A stretch of 52,562 nt of DNA from Myxococcaceae bacterium (GTDB lineage: Bacteria; Myxococcota; Myxococcia; Myxococcales; Myxococcaceae), in contig JADGRA010000063.1 in the NCBI GenBank assembly GCA_017881265.1, positions 1 to 52,562 of the forward strand, in the 5' to 3' direction. Under the pieces are notes generated by a model, which had not been told where the DNA came from, did not search any database, and saw nothing but the letters and a program-made list of their open reading frames with translations. A program made the position numbers and the translations under genes. Shown here piece after piece: positions 1 to 13,506 of this stretch (positions are counted from its first letter, which is position 1; each line of letters begins with the position of its first letter).

Positions 1-1192
1 AGAAGACGCTGCGCAGGAAGTCCCGGTCCCCGCCGGCGGCGAGGTAGGCGCGCGTGGCCTGAAACATCCACAGCGTCGCGTCGGCGGTGTTGTACTCGGC
101 CGGGCCGGCCTGGTCCGGAAACCGGTTAGGCACGAGGCCACCGTCGAGGTAGCGGAGAAACCCCTCCAGGACGCTTCGGGCCAGGTCCAGCTGGCCGCGG
201 GAGAGCAGCAGGCCGGGCAGCGCAATCATCGTGTCCCGTCCCCAGTCCGCGAACCAGGGGTAGCCCGCGATGAGGGTGGGTGACGTGTCCGCGCGGAAGA
301 CGAGAAACTGCTCTGCCGCTGCGTAGAGACGCGCGCGGACGGGTTCTCCCGGCTGCTGGTTGCGTTCTGCAAGCATCGCCGCCTCGGCCGCGAGGACGGT
401 GGCGGTGTCCAGCACTGCTGCCGCATCCAGCGTCGCGACCACCCAGCCTGGCTGTGCGGGCTGCACGTCGAGGAGGAAGCTGCCCGGCAGGAAGAGGTCC
501 TCGCGGTAGTCGAGGCCCCGCTCGAGTTCCAGGAGGTATTCGACGTTGTCGTGCCACAGCGGCGCGCGCTGGAAAGGCCCGCCCGGATGGTGAAGGAAGA
601 GGGGCGGCAGGGCCGCGTACGGCCGCAGCGCGACGCGGCGGACCTGGCCGCCTTCGTCCTGCTGCACGTGGCCGTTGACCGCGTCGTTGTGGTGGGCGAG
701 GCCGTGGAAGTCCCGGAAGGCCAGAAGAGGCTCCACGCGCAGGCGCACCGGACGGTTGCTGCGGTAAAGCACCACCAGCGTCTGCTGCCGCCGGACGAGG
801 AAGAGGCGACGCTCGAGGCGGACATCACCCAGCTGGAAGGTCCAGGTCGGACAGGGGTCGAGGCGAAAGGAGTCGAGCAGCCGGTAGCCGGCCGGGTGCA
901 GCGTCCCCGGGTACTGGTTGGTGGCCAGCGGCGTCTCGCCCGTCGGCCCAAGGAGCGTCTCTTCGAGGCGGGCCAGGGTGACGATGCGCTCCACCGGCGG
1001 GCGCAGCGAGGCAACCAGGAGTCCGTGGTAGCGGCGGGTGTTCGCGCCGGACACGGTGCCCATGGCGAAGGCCCCCGTCGCATTCGTCTCCAGCCATTCC
1101 AGGCGCGAGGCGCGGGCAAAGTCCCGGCAGGTGGCCCCGTCTACCCGGAGCGGCACGAGCCCCGAGGTGGGCGAGGCGGACGGTGTACTCAC
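1..1192 (-). CDS. Glycogen debranching enzyme (amylo-alpha-1,6-glucosidase type), 3' end outside window
   Basis: Reading the minus strand from a GTG at 1192 gives an open frame that runs off the window start. The N-terminal part contains [18 protein letters not shown] and [16 protein letters not shown], which match the N-terminal domain of archaeal/bacterial-type glycogen debranching enzymes (GDE_N family). Further on, [19 protein letters not shown] matches the start of the catalytic (alpha/alpha)6 GDE_C domain; its acidic WGRD region is typical of the family. The enzyme would hydrolyse alpha-1,6 branches of glycogen in the cytoplasm. About 397 residues are visible; most of the catalytic domain lies outside. 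The GTG at 1192 overlaps the TGA of a short upstream frame and has only a weak ribosome site, so the true start could lie further upstream. The family call is firm; the start is not. Confidence 0.85.
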   Translation of the reverse strand, partial: MSTPSASPTSGLVPLRVDGATCRDFARASRLEWLETNATGAFAMGTVSGANTRRYHGLLVASLRPPVERIVTLARLEETLLGPTGETPLATNQYPGTLHPAGYRLLDSFRLDPCPTWTFQLGDVRLERRLFLVRRQQTLVVLYRSNRPVRLRVEPLLAFRDFHGLAHHNDAVNGHVQQDEGGQVRRVALRPYAALPPLFLHHPGGPFQRAPLWHDNVEYLLELERGLDYREDLFLPGSFLLDVQPAQPGWVVATLDAAAVLDTATVLAAEAAMLAERNQQPGEPVRARLYAAAEQFLVFRADTSPTLIAGYPWFADWGRDTMIALPGLLLSRGQLDLARSVLEGFLRYLDGGLVPNRFPDQAGPAEYNTADATLWMFQATRAYLAAGGDRDFLRSVF

Positions 1193-1319
1193 CGAGAAGT
1201 CACCGCCATGCGCCGCCCGTCTGGGCGGCCGGGCCTCGGCCTTCGCCGCGTGCCGTCCGCGCTGCAGCGCTGCGGGCTGCCACGCCCTGGCAAGGCTCCC
1301 CTCATGGTCACCACCATAG

Positions 1320-3149
<1,830 letters not shown>

Positions 3150-3153
3150 GCCG

Positions 3154-4518
3154 TCACGCGGCGCCACTGCGCGCCGCGGGCACGGCGTCGAGGTTGGGGC
3201 TCGCGACGTACACCACGTTTCGCGAGCTCCGCTTCCCCCGGTACATGGCGCGGTCTGCCTGGTCGACCAGGGTACGCTTGTCGGTGGCGTGCTCGGGGTA
3301 GCTAGCCACCCCGACGCAGGTGGTGAGGCTGAGGCCGTAGCCCTCGCGCGCCAGGAAGTGGTGGGACTCGACGGCCCGGCGGATGCGTTCGGCCACCTTC
3401 AGCGCGCCGCCGGAGTCGGTTTCCCGTAGCAGCACCACGTACTCATCCCCGCCCCAGCGGGCGGCCACGTCCTGGTCGCGGGTGCAGGACTTCACCACCC
3501 GGGCGGCCTCGATGAGGAGCTTGCTTCCCACCAGGTGCCCGTGGGTGTCGTTCACGTTCTTGAAGTAGTCCAGGTCGAGGAAGAGGATGCTGAAGGGCTG
3601 GCGGCCGTCGGCCCGCGCGAACTCGCGCTCCAGCGCCTCGTCCAGGTAGCGGGCGTTGTACAGCCGGGTGAGGTCGTCCAGGTAGACGAGGTCCTCGGCC
3701 TGTTCAATGCGGTCGGCATGGTGCAGCGCCAGCGCCAGGTGCTGGGCGAGGTAGCTCGCCGTGTCGCGCAGTCCGGCCGGTTCCTGCGCCTGCAGCAGCA
3801 GCACCCCCCAGCCCCGCAGCCCGGCCGAGGAGTCGAGTGCCGGAACGGCCACGGCATGGGCGAAGTGGGGCAGGCCGGCCATCTCGAAGGCGCGCGCCGG
3901 CGGGTCCCGCAGCTGGGCCTCGCAGGCGGCCTGCAGCGGGGCGAGGAATTCGCCCGGCACGCCTTCGGCGGCCTCGTGCCGGAGCTCACCCTTGGGGCCG
4001 CGCGTCCACACCAGCGCAGCGTCCGCCTGACACAGCTGGACGAAGGCGGAGGCGGCCGCCGAGCCGAGGCGGCCGCGGTCCAGTACGGTGAGTAGCCGCT
4101 GACCGGCCTCCACAAGGGCGACGTGGCGGCGCAGGGCGGCGTTCTCCTGCAGCAGCTGGCGGGTGGTGAGTGCGCGCGACACCGCATGCCGGAGGGCCTC
4201 GGGCCGGACGGGCTTCACCAGGTATTCGGCCGCGCCGCTCTTGATGGCGCGCACCGCCGGCCCCACCTTGTCCAGGGCCGTAATTAGCACCACCTCCACG
4301 TCCGGGTAGCGCTCCTTGGTATAGCGGAGCACCTCCATGCCATCCCCCTGGGGGAGGATGAGGTCCGTCACCACAATGTCAAAGGCATGCAGCGCCAGGG
4401 CGGCGCGGGCCTCCGTGACGCCGCTGACGGCGTGGACTTCGTGCCCGGCGTCAGCGAGGTAGTCGCCGTACACTGTCCGGGCCACCTTCTCGTCATCGAC
4501 CAGGAGAACGCGCGCCAT
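3154..4518 (-). CDS. Response regulator with C-terminal GGDEF (diguanylate cyclase)
   Basis: A 454-residue REC-linker-GGDEF protein. The receiver domain (residues 1-120) has the acidic pair in LLVDDE, the phospho-acceptor Asp in VVTDLILPQGD and the conserved Lys in YLVKPVRP. The middle (about 125-280) looks like a GAF-type sensory region with no clear motif. The GGDEF domain begins near DDLTRLYNARYLDEAL, with metal-binding LFLDLDYFKNVNDTHGH and catalytic GGDEY. RDQD sits exactly five residues before GGDEY, fitting the RxxD inhibitory site. The protein should therefore make cyclic di-GMP and be product-inhibited. It starts at ATG 4518, divergent from another response regulator. No histidine kinase is adjacent. 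Confidence 0.93.
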   Translation of the reverse strand: MARVLLVDDEKVARTVYGDYLADAGHEVHAVSGVTEARAALALHAFDIVVTDLILPQGDGMEVLRYTKERYPDVEVVLITALDKVGPAVRAIKSGAAEYLVKPVRPEALRHAVSRALTTRQLLQENAALRRHVALVEAGQRLLTVLDRGRLGSAAASAFVQLCQADAALVWTRGPKGELRHEAAEGVPGEFLAPLQAACEAQLRDPPARAFEMAGLPHFAHAVAVPALDSSAGLRGWGVLLLQAQEPAGLRDTASYLAQHLALALHHADRIEQAEDLVYLDDLTRLYNARYLDEALEREFARADGRQPFSILFLDLDYFKNVNDTHGHLVGSKLLIEAARVVKSCTRDQDVAARWGGDEYVVLLRETDSGGALKVAERIRRAVESHHFLAREGYGLSLTTCVGVASYPEHATDKRTLVDQADRAMYRGKRSSRNVVYVASPNLDAVPAARSGAA

Positions 4519-4684
4519 GGGTGGAGGAACCAGCGAAAAATGCTATCCGTTAGCCCCTTCTTGGGGATAGCCGCACACCAGCGCACTCTGGGCCTTCGCA
4601 AACTTGACAGCCGTTGCATCGCGCCCTTCCAATGACCGGAATTTGCTGAAGGATTCCTGAGGCTTTCCTTCGAGGCCCTGCCCC

Positions 4685-5866
4685 ATGCCGAAGCAGCTGC
4701 TGGTTGCCGACGACTCGCTCACCATTCGCAAAGTCATCGGAATGGTCTTCGCCGTGGAGGACGTGTCCATCACCTTTGTGGACAACGGCATCGACGCCAT
4801 CACCCGGGCGCGTGAGCTGAAACCCGACTGCGTCCTGGCCGACGTGCTGATGCCCGGCAAGAGTGGGTATGAAGTGTGCGAGGCGCTTAAGGCCGACCCG
4901 GCCACGGCGTCTATCCGCGTGCTGCTGCTGGCCGGCAACTTTGAACCGTTCGACGAGGCGCGCGCCCGCGGGGTGCGGGCGGACGACTTCATCGTCAAGC
5001 CCTTCGAAAGCCAGGCCCTCATCGACAAGGTGCGCGCGCTGGTGGGCCTGCCCGCCGGCATCCCGCCCCCGTCACGCACCTACGCCCCGTCCCCCGCTGC
5101 CGAGCAGGCCCCCTTCGCGCCCCGCCCGCGGGCGCCGATGGCGGGGATGCCGGCGCGTCCGCCCCTGGCCGGCAGCGGCTTCACCCCGGCGGCCGGACTT
5201 TCACGGCCCCCGTCCAGCGTCCCCCAGCCGATGCCGGGGCCGGCCGGCGTGCCTAGGCCTGCTGGCGCGCCGACACCGCTGTCCGGCGGACCGGCCGTCC
5301 CGCGCCCCTCGACGTTTCCCGCCGCCCCCCGCCCCCTGGGCGGCACCATGCCCACCGCGCCGGGAGTGGCTCGCCCGGCGCCCCAGCCGTACGTCCCGGC
5401 GGCCCCCCGGACGGGGTTTTCCCCCCTGACGAGTCCCGGCCTGCCACGGCCCCCGGGCGCTTCGCTGCCGACGCAGAGCAACCCGGCAGTCGCGCGGCCG
5501 CCCGCGCCCCAGCCGTACGTGCCCGCGGCGGCGCCCCGGGCCCCGGCGCCGCTGCCGTCCCTTCAGCCGCGTGCGCGAGAGTCCTTCGCGCTGGGCACCA
5601 CCCCGGGGGTGCCCGGCCCCGCGGCGGCCGCCCTTACCGGGAGCGTCGAGGAGATGACGCTGGACGTGGGCCTGGTGGACGCCCCCACCCCGCTGGTAGC
5701 CCCGCCGGCGGCCGACGGGGGGGAGGCCGCGCTGCGCGCCGCCCTCAGGAATGCCTCCCAGGAAGTCATCGAGCGCATCGCCTGGGAGGTGGTGCCACAG
5801 CTGGCGGAGACCATCGTCAAGGAGTACGTGGAACGCACCATGCGGGAGCGGGAGCCCAAGGCCTGA
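4685..5866 (+). CDS. Response regulator with long Pro/Ala-rich linker and short C-terminal helix
   Basis: A 393-residue protein. Residues 1-125 form a receiver domain: acidic pair in LLVADDSLTIRKV, phospho-Asp in CVLADVLMPG and Lys in DFIVKPF. Residues 130-325 are almost entirely Pro, Ala, Gly and Arg with repeats such as APQPYVPAA, a probable flexible tether. The last 45 residues return to an amphipathic helix (SQEVIERIAWEVVPQLAETI), a C-terminal module I associate with deltaproteobacterial single-domain regulators. No DNA-binding or enzymatic output domain is visible, so the output is probably protein-protein contact. The start ATG has GAGG about nine bases upstream. valS begins 11 bases downstream, so co-transcription is possible. 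Confidence 0.85.
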   Translation: MPKQLLVADDSLTIRKVIGMVFAVEDVSITFVDNGIDAITRARELKPDCVLADVLMPGKSGYEVCEALKADPATASIRVLLLAGNFEPFDEARARGVRADDFIVKPFESQALIDKVRALVGLPAGIPPPSRTYAPSPAAEQAPFAPRPRAPMAGMPARPPLAGSGFTPAAGLSRPPSSVPQPMPGPAGVPRPAGAPTPLSGGPAVPRPSTFPAAPRPLGGTMPTAPGVARPAPQPYVPAAPRTGFSPLTSPGLPRPPGASLPTQSNPAVARPPAPQPYVPAAAPRAPAPLPSLQPRARESFALGTTPGVPGPAAAALTGSVEEMTLDVGLVDAPTPLVAPPAADGGEAALRAALRNASQEVIERIAWEVVPQLAETIVKEYVERTMREREPKA

Positions 5867-5877
5867 GCGGAGACAAC

Positions 5878-8982
<3,105 letters not shown>

Positions 8983-9014
8983 CATCCTCCCCGCGGGGGG
9001 TGGGCAGCTTCTCC

Positions 9015-9854
9015 ATGGATGCCCTCGACCGGCTGATTGACCTCGCGCTGGACGAGGACCTCGGCGCGGCGGGGGACGTTACCACCGCAGCGCTGGTGCC
9101 CGCCTCGGCGCGCGGTCGCGCCGAGTTGCTGGCCAAGGAACGGCTGGTGTTGGCCGGCGCCGAGGCCTTCGCGCGCGTCTTTCAGCGCCTCGAGGCGACG
9201 GCGGCGGTGGCCTTCCGGTACCCGGACGGCGCCCGGGTGGACGCGGGGACGGTGGTGGCATCCGTCTCGGCCTCGCTTCGCACCCTCCTCGTCGGGGAGC
9301 GCACTGCCCTCAATATTCTCCAGCGGGTGTGCGGCATCGCCACGCTGGCGGCCCAGGCGGCCGAGGCGGTGCGCGGAACGAAGTGCCAGGTGCTGGACAC
9401 GCGCAAGACGTCGCCGGGGATGCGGGCCCTGAGCAAGCTCGCTGTGCGAGCCGGCGGCGCGGCGAACCACCGATTCGGCCTCTCCGACGGGGTCCTCATC
9501 AAGGACAACCACTTGGCGGCGGTGGGCGGGGACGTCGCGGAGGCCCTTCGCCGAGCGCGTGCGCAGGCGCCGCGGCTGGTGAAGGTGGAGATTGAAGTCA
9601 CCTCGCTCGCGCAGCTGGAGGCGGCCGTGTCCGGCGGCGCCGACGTCGTCCTCTTGGACAATATGGCGGATGCGGACGTGGCCGAGGCGGTGCGGCGCAT
9701 TGCCGGCAGGGTGCAGGTGGAGGTCTCCGGCGGCGTCACCCTGGAGCGGCTGCCGACGCTGGCCGCCTTGGGCGTGGACTTCGTCTCCATGGGGGCGCTG
9801 ACGCACTCTGCCCGCGCCATGGACCTCTCGCTCGAGCTATTGCCGCAGCCCTAG
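9015..9854 (+). CDS. nadC: Nicotinate-nucleotide pyrophosphorylase (quinolinate phosphoribosyltransferase)
   Basis: A 279-residue cytoplasmic enzyme of de novo NAD synthesis: quinolinate plus PRPP gives nicotinate mononucleotide, CO2 and PPi. Family signatures are EDLGAAGDVTT near the N-terminus, ERTALNILQRVCGIAT, LDTRKTSPGMR, HRFGLSDGVLIKDNH, VEIEVTSLAQ and VLLDNM, ending with VSGGVTLERL and VDFVSMGALTHS. The Arg, His and Lys residues that bind the substrates lie in these blocks. ATG 9015 (MDALDRLIDLALDEDLG) fits the family N-terminus; a GTG at 9000 would add five residues. nadA and nadB are not in the window. Confidence 0.95.
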   Translation: MDALDRLIDLALDEDLGAAGDVTTAALVPASARGRAELLAKERLVLAGAEAFARVFQRLEATAAVAFRYPDGARVDAGTVVASVSASLRTLLVGERTALNILQRVCGIATLAAQAAEAVRGTKCQVLDTRKTSPGMRALSKLAVRAGGAANHRFGLSDGVLIKDNHLAAVGGDVAEALRRARAQAPRLVKVEIEVTSLAQLEAAVSGGADVVLLDNMADADVAEAVRRIAGRVQVEVSGGVTLERLPTLAALGVDFVSMGALTHSARAMDLSLELLPQP

Positions 9855-9870
9855 CCCTCAGGGTGGCTGA
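9847..9870. terminator. Candidate bidirectional terminator hairpin between nadC and phosphatase
   Basis: CAGCC (9847-9851) pairs with GGCTG (9866-9870), and inside it CCC-TCA-GGG forms a second short stem. It lies exactly at the 3' ends of two convergent genes. There is no clear T-tract on either strand, so factor-independent termination is uncertain. Confidence 0.35.
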
Positions 9871-9898
9871 CGCACCGCGCCAAGCTGGGACGCGCTGG

Positions 9899-11533
9899 CT
9901 AGTGCCCTAGGGAGATGGCCTCGCTGCGGCTGACGCCCTCGGCCCCGGCCAGCCCGCCCATCTCCATTAGCGTGGCCGCGGTGGGGGCGACGTCCACCGC
10001 CTGGACGCGCTGGGTGTAGGTGCCCGGGCGGACGCCGCGCCCATACAGCACCAGCGGCACCTGCGCGTCGTAGGCATACGGCAGCCCGTGGCTTGTCCCA
10101 TCCTCCTCCTCGTCCAGGACGGCAAACGGGCGCAACAGGAAGAGGACATCGCCGCTGCGCCCGGGGAAGTAGCTGCGGCGAAGCGCCCCCTGGTAGCCCT
10201 GCAAGTCATCGCAGCCGCCGAGGTCATCGCGGGCGACCGCCAGGGCCACCCCCGGCTGCCGGGCCAGCCAGGCCGCGGCGGCACGGCGCACCGCCGGGCC
10301 GTCCAGGTGGCGCGTCTCCAGGGCTTTGTCGTCCAGCACCACGTTGAAGTCCCGGAAGCCGAGCAGCAGCGGTGCGCCGAAGAGGCGCGTCAGCTCGGCC
10401 TGCAGCCCCGTCTTGAACGAGGACGGCTTGACGCGCAGCCCGGGAAGGCCGGCGGCGATGAGTTCCTCGGGGATGGCCGCGCCGCCATGGTCCGAGCTCA
10501 GTACCACCAGGAGGTTGGAGCGGCCTCCAGCAGCGCGCTCGGCGGCCGACAGAAGGTCCCCCAGGGCCTTGTCCAGTCGCACCAGCGCGTCCTGCACCTC
10601 CCAGGAGTAGGGCCCGTACAGGTGGTAGATGCGGTCCAGGCTGCTGAAGCTGATGGCCAGCAGGTCAGGAATCTCGTCCTTGCCCAGCTGCTCCGCCAGC
10701 AGCGCTGCCTTCGCCGCTTCCACCAGGAATTCGTCGAAGAAGGGCGAGCTGGCGAAGGCGGCGTAGGACTGGGGGCCCGGGGCGGGGAGCCCGGCGGACA
10801 GCGGGTGGGGGAACTTTCGCTTCATCCCGAAGGCATCGGCCTCGAAGGGGCGGTCGTCCTGGCCGCTGTACGCTTTCTCCTGAAGGCTGAGGGTCCAGGA
10901 GAGGGCGAACGCGTGGTCGGGAAGCCGCTTGTCGTTGAGGGCCTTCACCCAGGCCGGAAGCTCCTTGGCGTAGAAGGTGCCGGTGACGAGGCGGCCCACC
11001 GCCTCGCTGAACCAGTAGGGAGCGCCGAGACGCCCCGCCAAGGCGATGGCCGCCCGGCCCTTGCCGGCCAGCACGACGGCCTTGCCCGCCCGTGCGGTGA
11101 ACATGCGCAGGTGGTCCGCCAGCGTCTCGCCCAGCAGCGCCTCCGGCGAGCTGTCCTCGGGTCCCGGCGGCGCGCCGAGGACGGGGTGGCCGGGGTCCCA
11201 GAAGATGGGCTCCTCCTTCCCAGTACTGCGGTTGAGGAGGCGGTTGCTGACGATGCCGGTGCGCCACGGGTAGGCGCCGGTGGCCAGGACTGCATGGCCT
11301 GGGGCGGTGGCGACCTCCGCCTGCTCATGGCGCGTGTCCGGGAAGAAGGCCCCCCGGTCCAGCAGCGTGGCCAGGCCGGCGCGGAAGTGACTGCGGTTGC
11401 GCAGGAGGAGGTCCGTCCCGAGCGAGTCCACGCTGATGAAGAGCGTCAGCCGGGGCGGCTTGGCGAGCGCGGGGGCGGCGAGGAGAAGGACGGCGAGAAG
11501 AAGGCCACGGACGAGGGCAGGGGAGGTGCGCAT
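9899..11533 (-). CDS. Secreted alkaline phosphatase superfamily protein (PafA-like)
   Basis: A 544-residue exported phosphohydrolase. Residues 1-24 are a Sec signal peptide (LLLAVLLLAAPALAK). The mature protein begins with the metal-binding strand LFISVDSLGTD and has the nucleophile motif VATAPGHAVLATGAYPWRTG, where the Thr of TAPGH is the expected nucleophile. Metal ligands appear in LSSDHGG and in HGLPYAYDAQVPLVLYG near the C-terminus. This pattern matches the PafA/nucleotide-pyrophosphatase branch, which hydrolyses phosphomonoesters in the periplasm or outside the cell. The exact substrate (mono- or diester) cannot be assigned. It is convergent with nadC and divergent from the thioesterase gene. 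Confidence 0.88.
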   Translation of the reverse strand: MRTSPALVRGLLLAVLLLAAPALAKPPRLTLFISVDSLGTDLLLRNRSHFRAGLATLLDRGAFFPDTRHEQAEVATAPGHAVLATGAYPWRTGIVSNRLLNRSTGKEEPIFWDPGHPVLGAPPGPEDSSPEALLGETLADHLRMFTARAGKAVVLAGKGRAAIALAGRLGAPYWFSEAVGRLVTGTFYAKELPAWVKALNDKRLPDHAFALSWTLSLQEKAYSGQDDRPFEADAFGMKRKFPHPLSAGLPAPGPQSYAAFASSPFFDEFLVEAAKAALLAEQLGKDEIPDLLAISFSSLDRIYHLYGPYSWEVQDALVRLDKALGDLLSAAERAAGGRSNLLVVLSSDHGGAAIPEELIAAGLPGLRVKPSSFKTGLQAELTRLFGAPLLLGFRDFNVVLDDKALETRHLDGPAVRRAAAAWLARQPGVALAVARDDLGGCDDLQGYQGALRRSYFPGRSGDVLFLLRPFAVLDEEEDGTSHGLPYAYDAQVPLVLYGRGVRPGTYTQRVQAVDVAPTAATLMEMGGLAGAEGVSRSEAISLGH

Positions 11534-11643
11534 AGGGCTCTGGGTGCTGGTTGAAGCCCACGGTGCCTGGTGCGTGCAAGGGCGGGCAACGCGCTTTCCC
11601 CGTCACCACGGAGGCCGCGGGTGGAGTACCTTCCGTTGCCCCA

Positions 11644-12054
11644 GTGTTCGAAGCGCGACAGCGGGTCATCTACGGGGACACCGACCAGATGGGGGTGGTG
11701 TACTACGCCAACTACCTTCGCTACTTCGAGCATGCGAGGAACGAGCTTTTTCGCGCCCATGGCAGCACCTACCGGGCCTTCGAGGGACTGGGGCTCATGC
11801 TGCCGGTGGTGGAGGCCGTGGTGAATTACCGGGCCCCGGCGCGGTATGACGACATGCTCCTCATCGGCGCGGAGATTTCCGCGGCCTCTCGGGTGCGCCT
11901 CACCTTCGTCTACCAGGTCCGCCGGGAGGGGGAGGCGGCGGTGCTTTGCGCCGGGCACACCGTGCACGCCTGCGTCACCACCGCCGGCAAGCCCGCGCGC
12001 CTTCCAGAGTACGTTGTCCAGCTCGTCTCTAGCCGTGCCAAGGGGGAACCATGA
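11644..12054 (+). CDS. YbgC/4HBT-type acyl-CoA thioesterase
   Basis: A single hot-dog-fold domain with the YbgC signature YGDTDQMGVVYYANYLRYFEHARNE; the Asp in GDTDQMG is the expected catalytic residue. It would hydrolyse acyl-CoA or acyl-ACP thioesters in the cytoplasm. GTG 11644 gives 136 residues and matches the usual N-terminus, but no good ribosome site precedes it. The open frame extends upstream to TTG 11551 with an unconserved Gly/Thr-rich leader. Its stop overlaps the glpX start (ATGA at 12051), indicating translational coupling. The tol-pal genes that often accompany ybgC are absent. Confidence 0.85.
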   Translation: MFEARQRVIYGDTDQMGVVYYANYLRYFEHARNELFRAHGSTYRAFEGLGLMLPVVEAVVNYRAPARYDDMLLIGAEISAASRVRLTFVYQVRREGEAAVLCAGHTVHACVTTAGKPARLPEYVVQLVSSRAKGEP

Positions 12055-13019
12055 TGGACCGCAACCTGGCGCTGGAAGTGGTGCGCGTGACCGAGATGGC
12101 GGCCATCGCGGCGGCACGGTTGATGGGACGGGGCGAGAAGGACCTCTCCGACCAGGCCGCGGTGGACGCAATGCGCCGGGCCTTCGACGCCTTGCCCATC
12201 CGCGGCGTCGTGGTCATCGGCGAGGGCGAGCGCGACGAGGCGCCGATGCTGTACATCGGCGAGGAAGTCGGTCGCCGCGGCCCCGACGACCCGGCGGTGG
12301 ACATCGCGCTGGACCCGCTGGAGGGCACCAACCTCTGCGCCTACGGGCGCCCGGGCGCCATCGCCGTGGTGGCCTTCGCCGAGCGCGGCCAGCTGCTGAA
12401 CGCCCCGGACACCTACATGGAGAAGCTGGCGGTCGGACCGCGGGCCAAGGGCGCCATCGACCTGCGCAAGAGTCCCACCGACAACCTGCGCGCGGTGGCC
12501 GCGAAGCTGCAGCGGCGGGTGGAGGACTTGACGGTGATTGTGCTCGACCGGCCGAGACACGAGGGCCTGATTGCCGAGCTGCGCGCGGCCGGAGCGAGAA
12601 TCCGTCTCATCGAGGATGGCGACGTGGCGGCCGCCATCGCGACATGTTTCGAGGACACCGGGGTCGACGTGCTGATTGGGACCGGTGGTGCGCCGGAGGG
12701 CGTCATCGCCGCCGCCGCCTTGAAGAGCGTCGGCGGCGACTTCCAGGGCCGCCTCAAGCTCCGCAGCGCCGAGGAAGCGGAGCGAGCCAAGGCGATGGGG
12801 GTGAAGGACTTCGACCGCGTCTACACGGCCGAGGAGCTGGCGCGGGGCGAGGTGATGTTCGCCGCCACCGGCGTCACCGGCGGGGACTTCCTCAAAGGGG
12901 TGCGCTTCTTCGGCGGTGGCGCGGAGACGCACTCCGTCGTCATGCGGAGCAAAACGGGAACCGTCCGCTATGTGCAGGCCACCCACAAGTTCGACAAGAA
13001 ACCGGGCTACGCGCCGTAA
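12051..13019 (+). CDS. glpX: Class II fructose-1,6-bisphosphatase
   Basis: A 322-residue GlpX-family phosphatase of gluconeogenesis. Characteristic motifs are ALEVVRVTEMAAIAAARLMG, VVVIGEGERDEAPMLYIGE (metal-binding Glu), VDIALDPLEGTNLCAYG (metal-binding Asp/Glu), LIEDGDVAAAIATC and IGTGGAPEGVIAAAALK. The C-terminal FAATGVTGGDFLKGVRFFGGG is also typical. It starts with ATGATG at 12051, overlapping the thioesterase stop by four bases; the second ATG (12054) is an alternative. The SRPBCC gene follows after 30 bases, so the three genes may form one operon. Confidence 0.95.
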   Translation: MMDRNLALEVVRVTEMAAIAAARLMGRGEKDLSDQAAVDAMRRAFDALPIRGVVVIGEGERDEAPMLYIGEEVGRRGPDDPAVDIALDPLEGTNLCAYGRPGAIAVVAFAERGQLLNAPDTYMEKLAVGPRAKGAIDLRKSPTDNLRAVAAKLQRRVEDLTVIVLDRPRHEGLIAELRAAGARIRLIEDGDVAAAIATCFEDTGVDVLIGTGGAPEGVIAAAALKSVGGDFQGRLKLRSAEEAERAKAMGVKDFDRVYTAEELARGEVMFAATGVTGGDFLKGVRFFGGGAETHSVVMRSKTGTVRYVQATHKFDKKPGYAP

Positions 13020-13049
13020 GCGGCGCTGGGCCGCAAGGAGCATTTCCAG

Positions 13050-13484
13050 ATGGCAAGCGCCACCCGTTCCATCGTCATCAACGCACCCGTGGAGCGCGTC
13101 TTCGACGTGATTGTCGACTACGAGCGCTACCCGGAGTTTCTCACCGAGGTGAAGTCCATCCGCACCTCCGCCCGCGAGGGGAACCAGGTCAACATCCACT
13201 ACGAAGTCGACGTCATGAAGCGCATCCACTACACGCTGCACATGACGGAGGACCGCCCGCGGGGCCTGCAGTGGACCTTCGTCGAGGGCGAGGTGATGAA
13301 GGACAACCGGGGGGGATGGGTCCTCGAGGCCACGCCCGAGGGAAAAACCAACGCCATCTACACGGTCGAGGTCACCCTGGGGCTGCTCGTCCCCAAGCCC
13401 CTCGTCCACGCCATGGTGGAGTCGAGCCTTCCCAAGATGCTGGAGTCTTTCAAGAAGCGCATCGAGGGCGGCGCCGGACGTTGA
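13050..13484 (+). CDS. SRPBCC (RatA/COQ10-like) lipid-binding fold protein
   Basis: A 144-residue START/polyketide-cyclase fold protein. The N-terminal pattern RSIVINAPVERVFDVIVDYERYPEFL is characteristic of the COQ10/RatA group, and PKPLVHAMVESSLPKMLESF forms the long C-terminal helix. Members bind hydrophobic ligands such as quinones; RatA-like members have also been linked to ribosome association, so function is not assigned here. A reasonable AGGAG ribosome site precedes ATG 13050. It is convergent with the MFS gene 22 bases away, where a short CCCCC-CA-GGGGG inverted repeat sits. Confidence 0.85.
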   Translation: MASATRSIVINAPVERVFDVIVDYERYPEFLTEVKSIRTSAREGNQVNIHYEVDVMKRIHYTLHMTEDRPRGLQWTFVEGEVMKDNRGGWVLEATPEGKTNAIYTVEVTLGLLVPKPLVHAMVESSLPKMLESFKKRIEGGAGR

Positions 13485-13506
13485 GGGGCGTCCCCCCAGG
13501 GGGCCT

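Noticed and set aside
11910-13409. A 499-codon antisense frame across glpX
   Set aside because: No motif, and glpX plus the SRPBCC gene explain the region.
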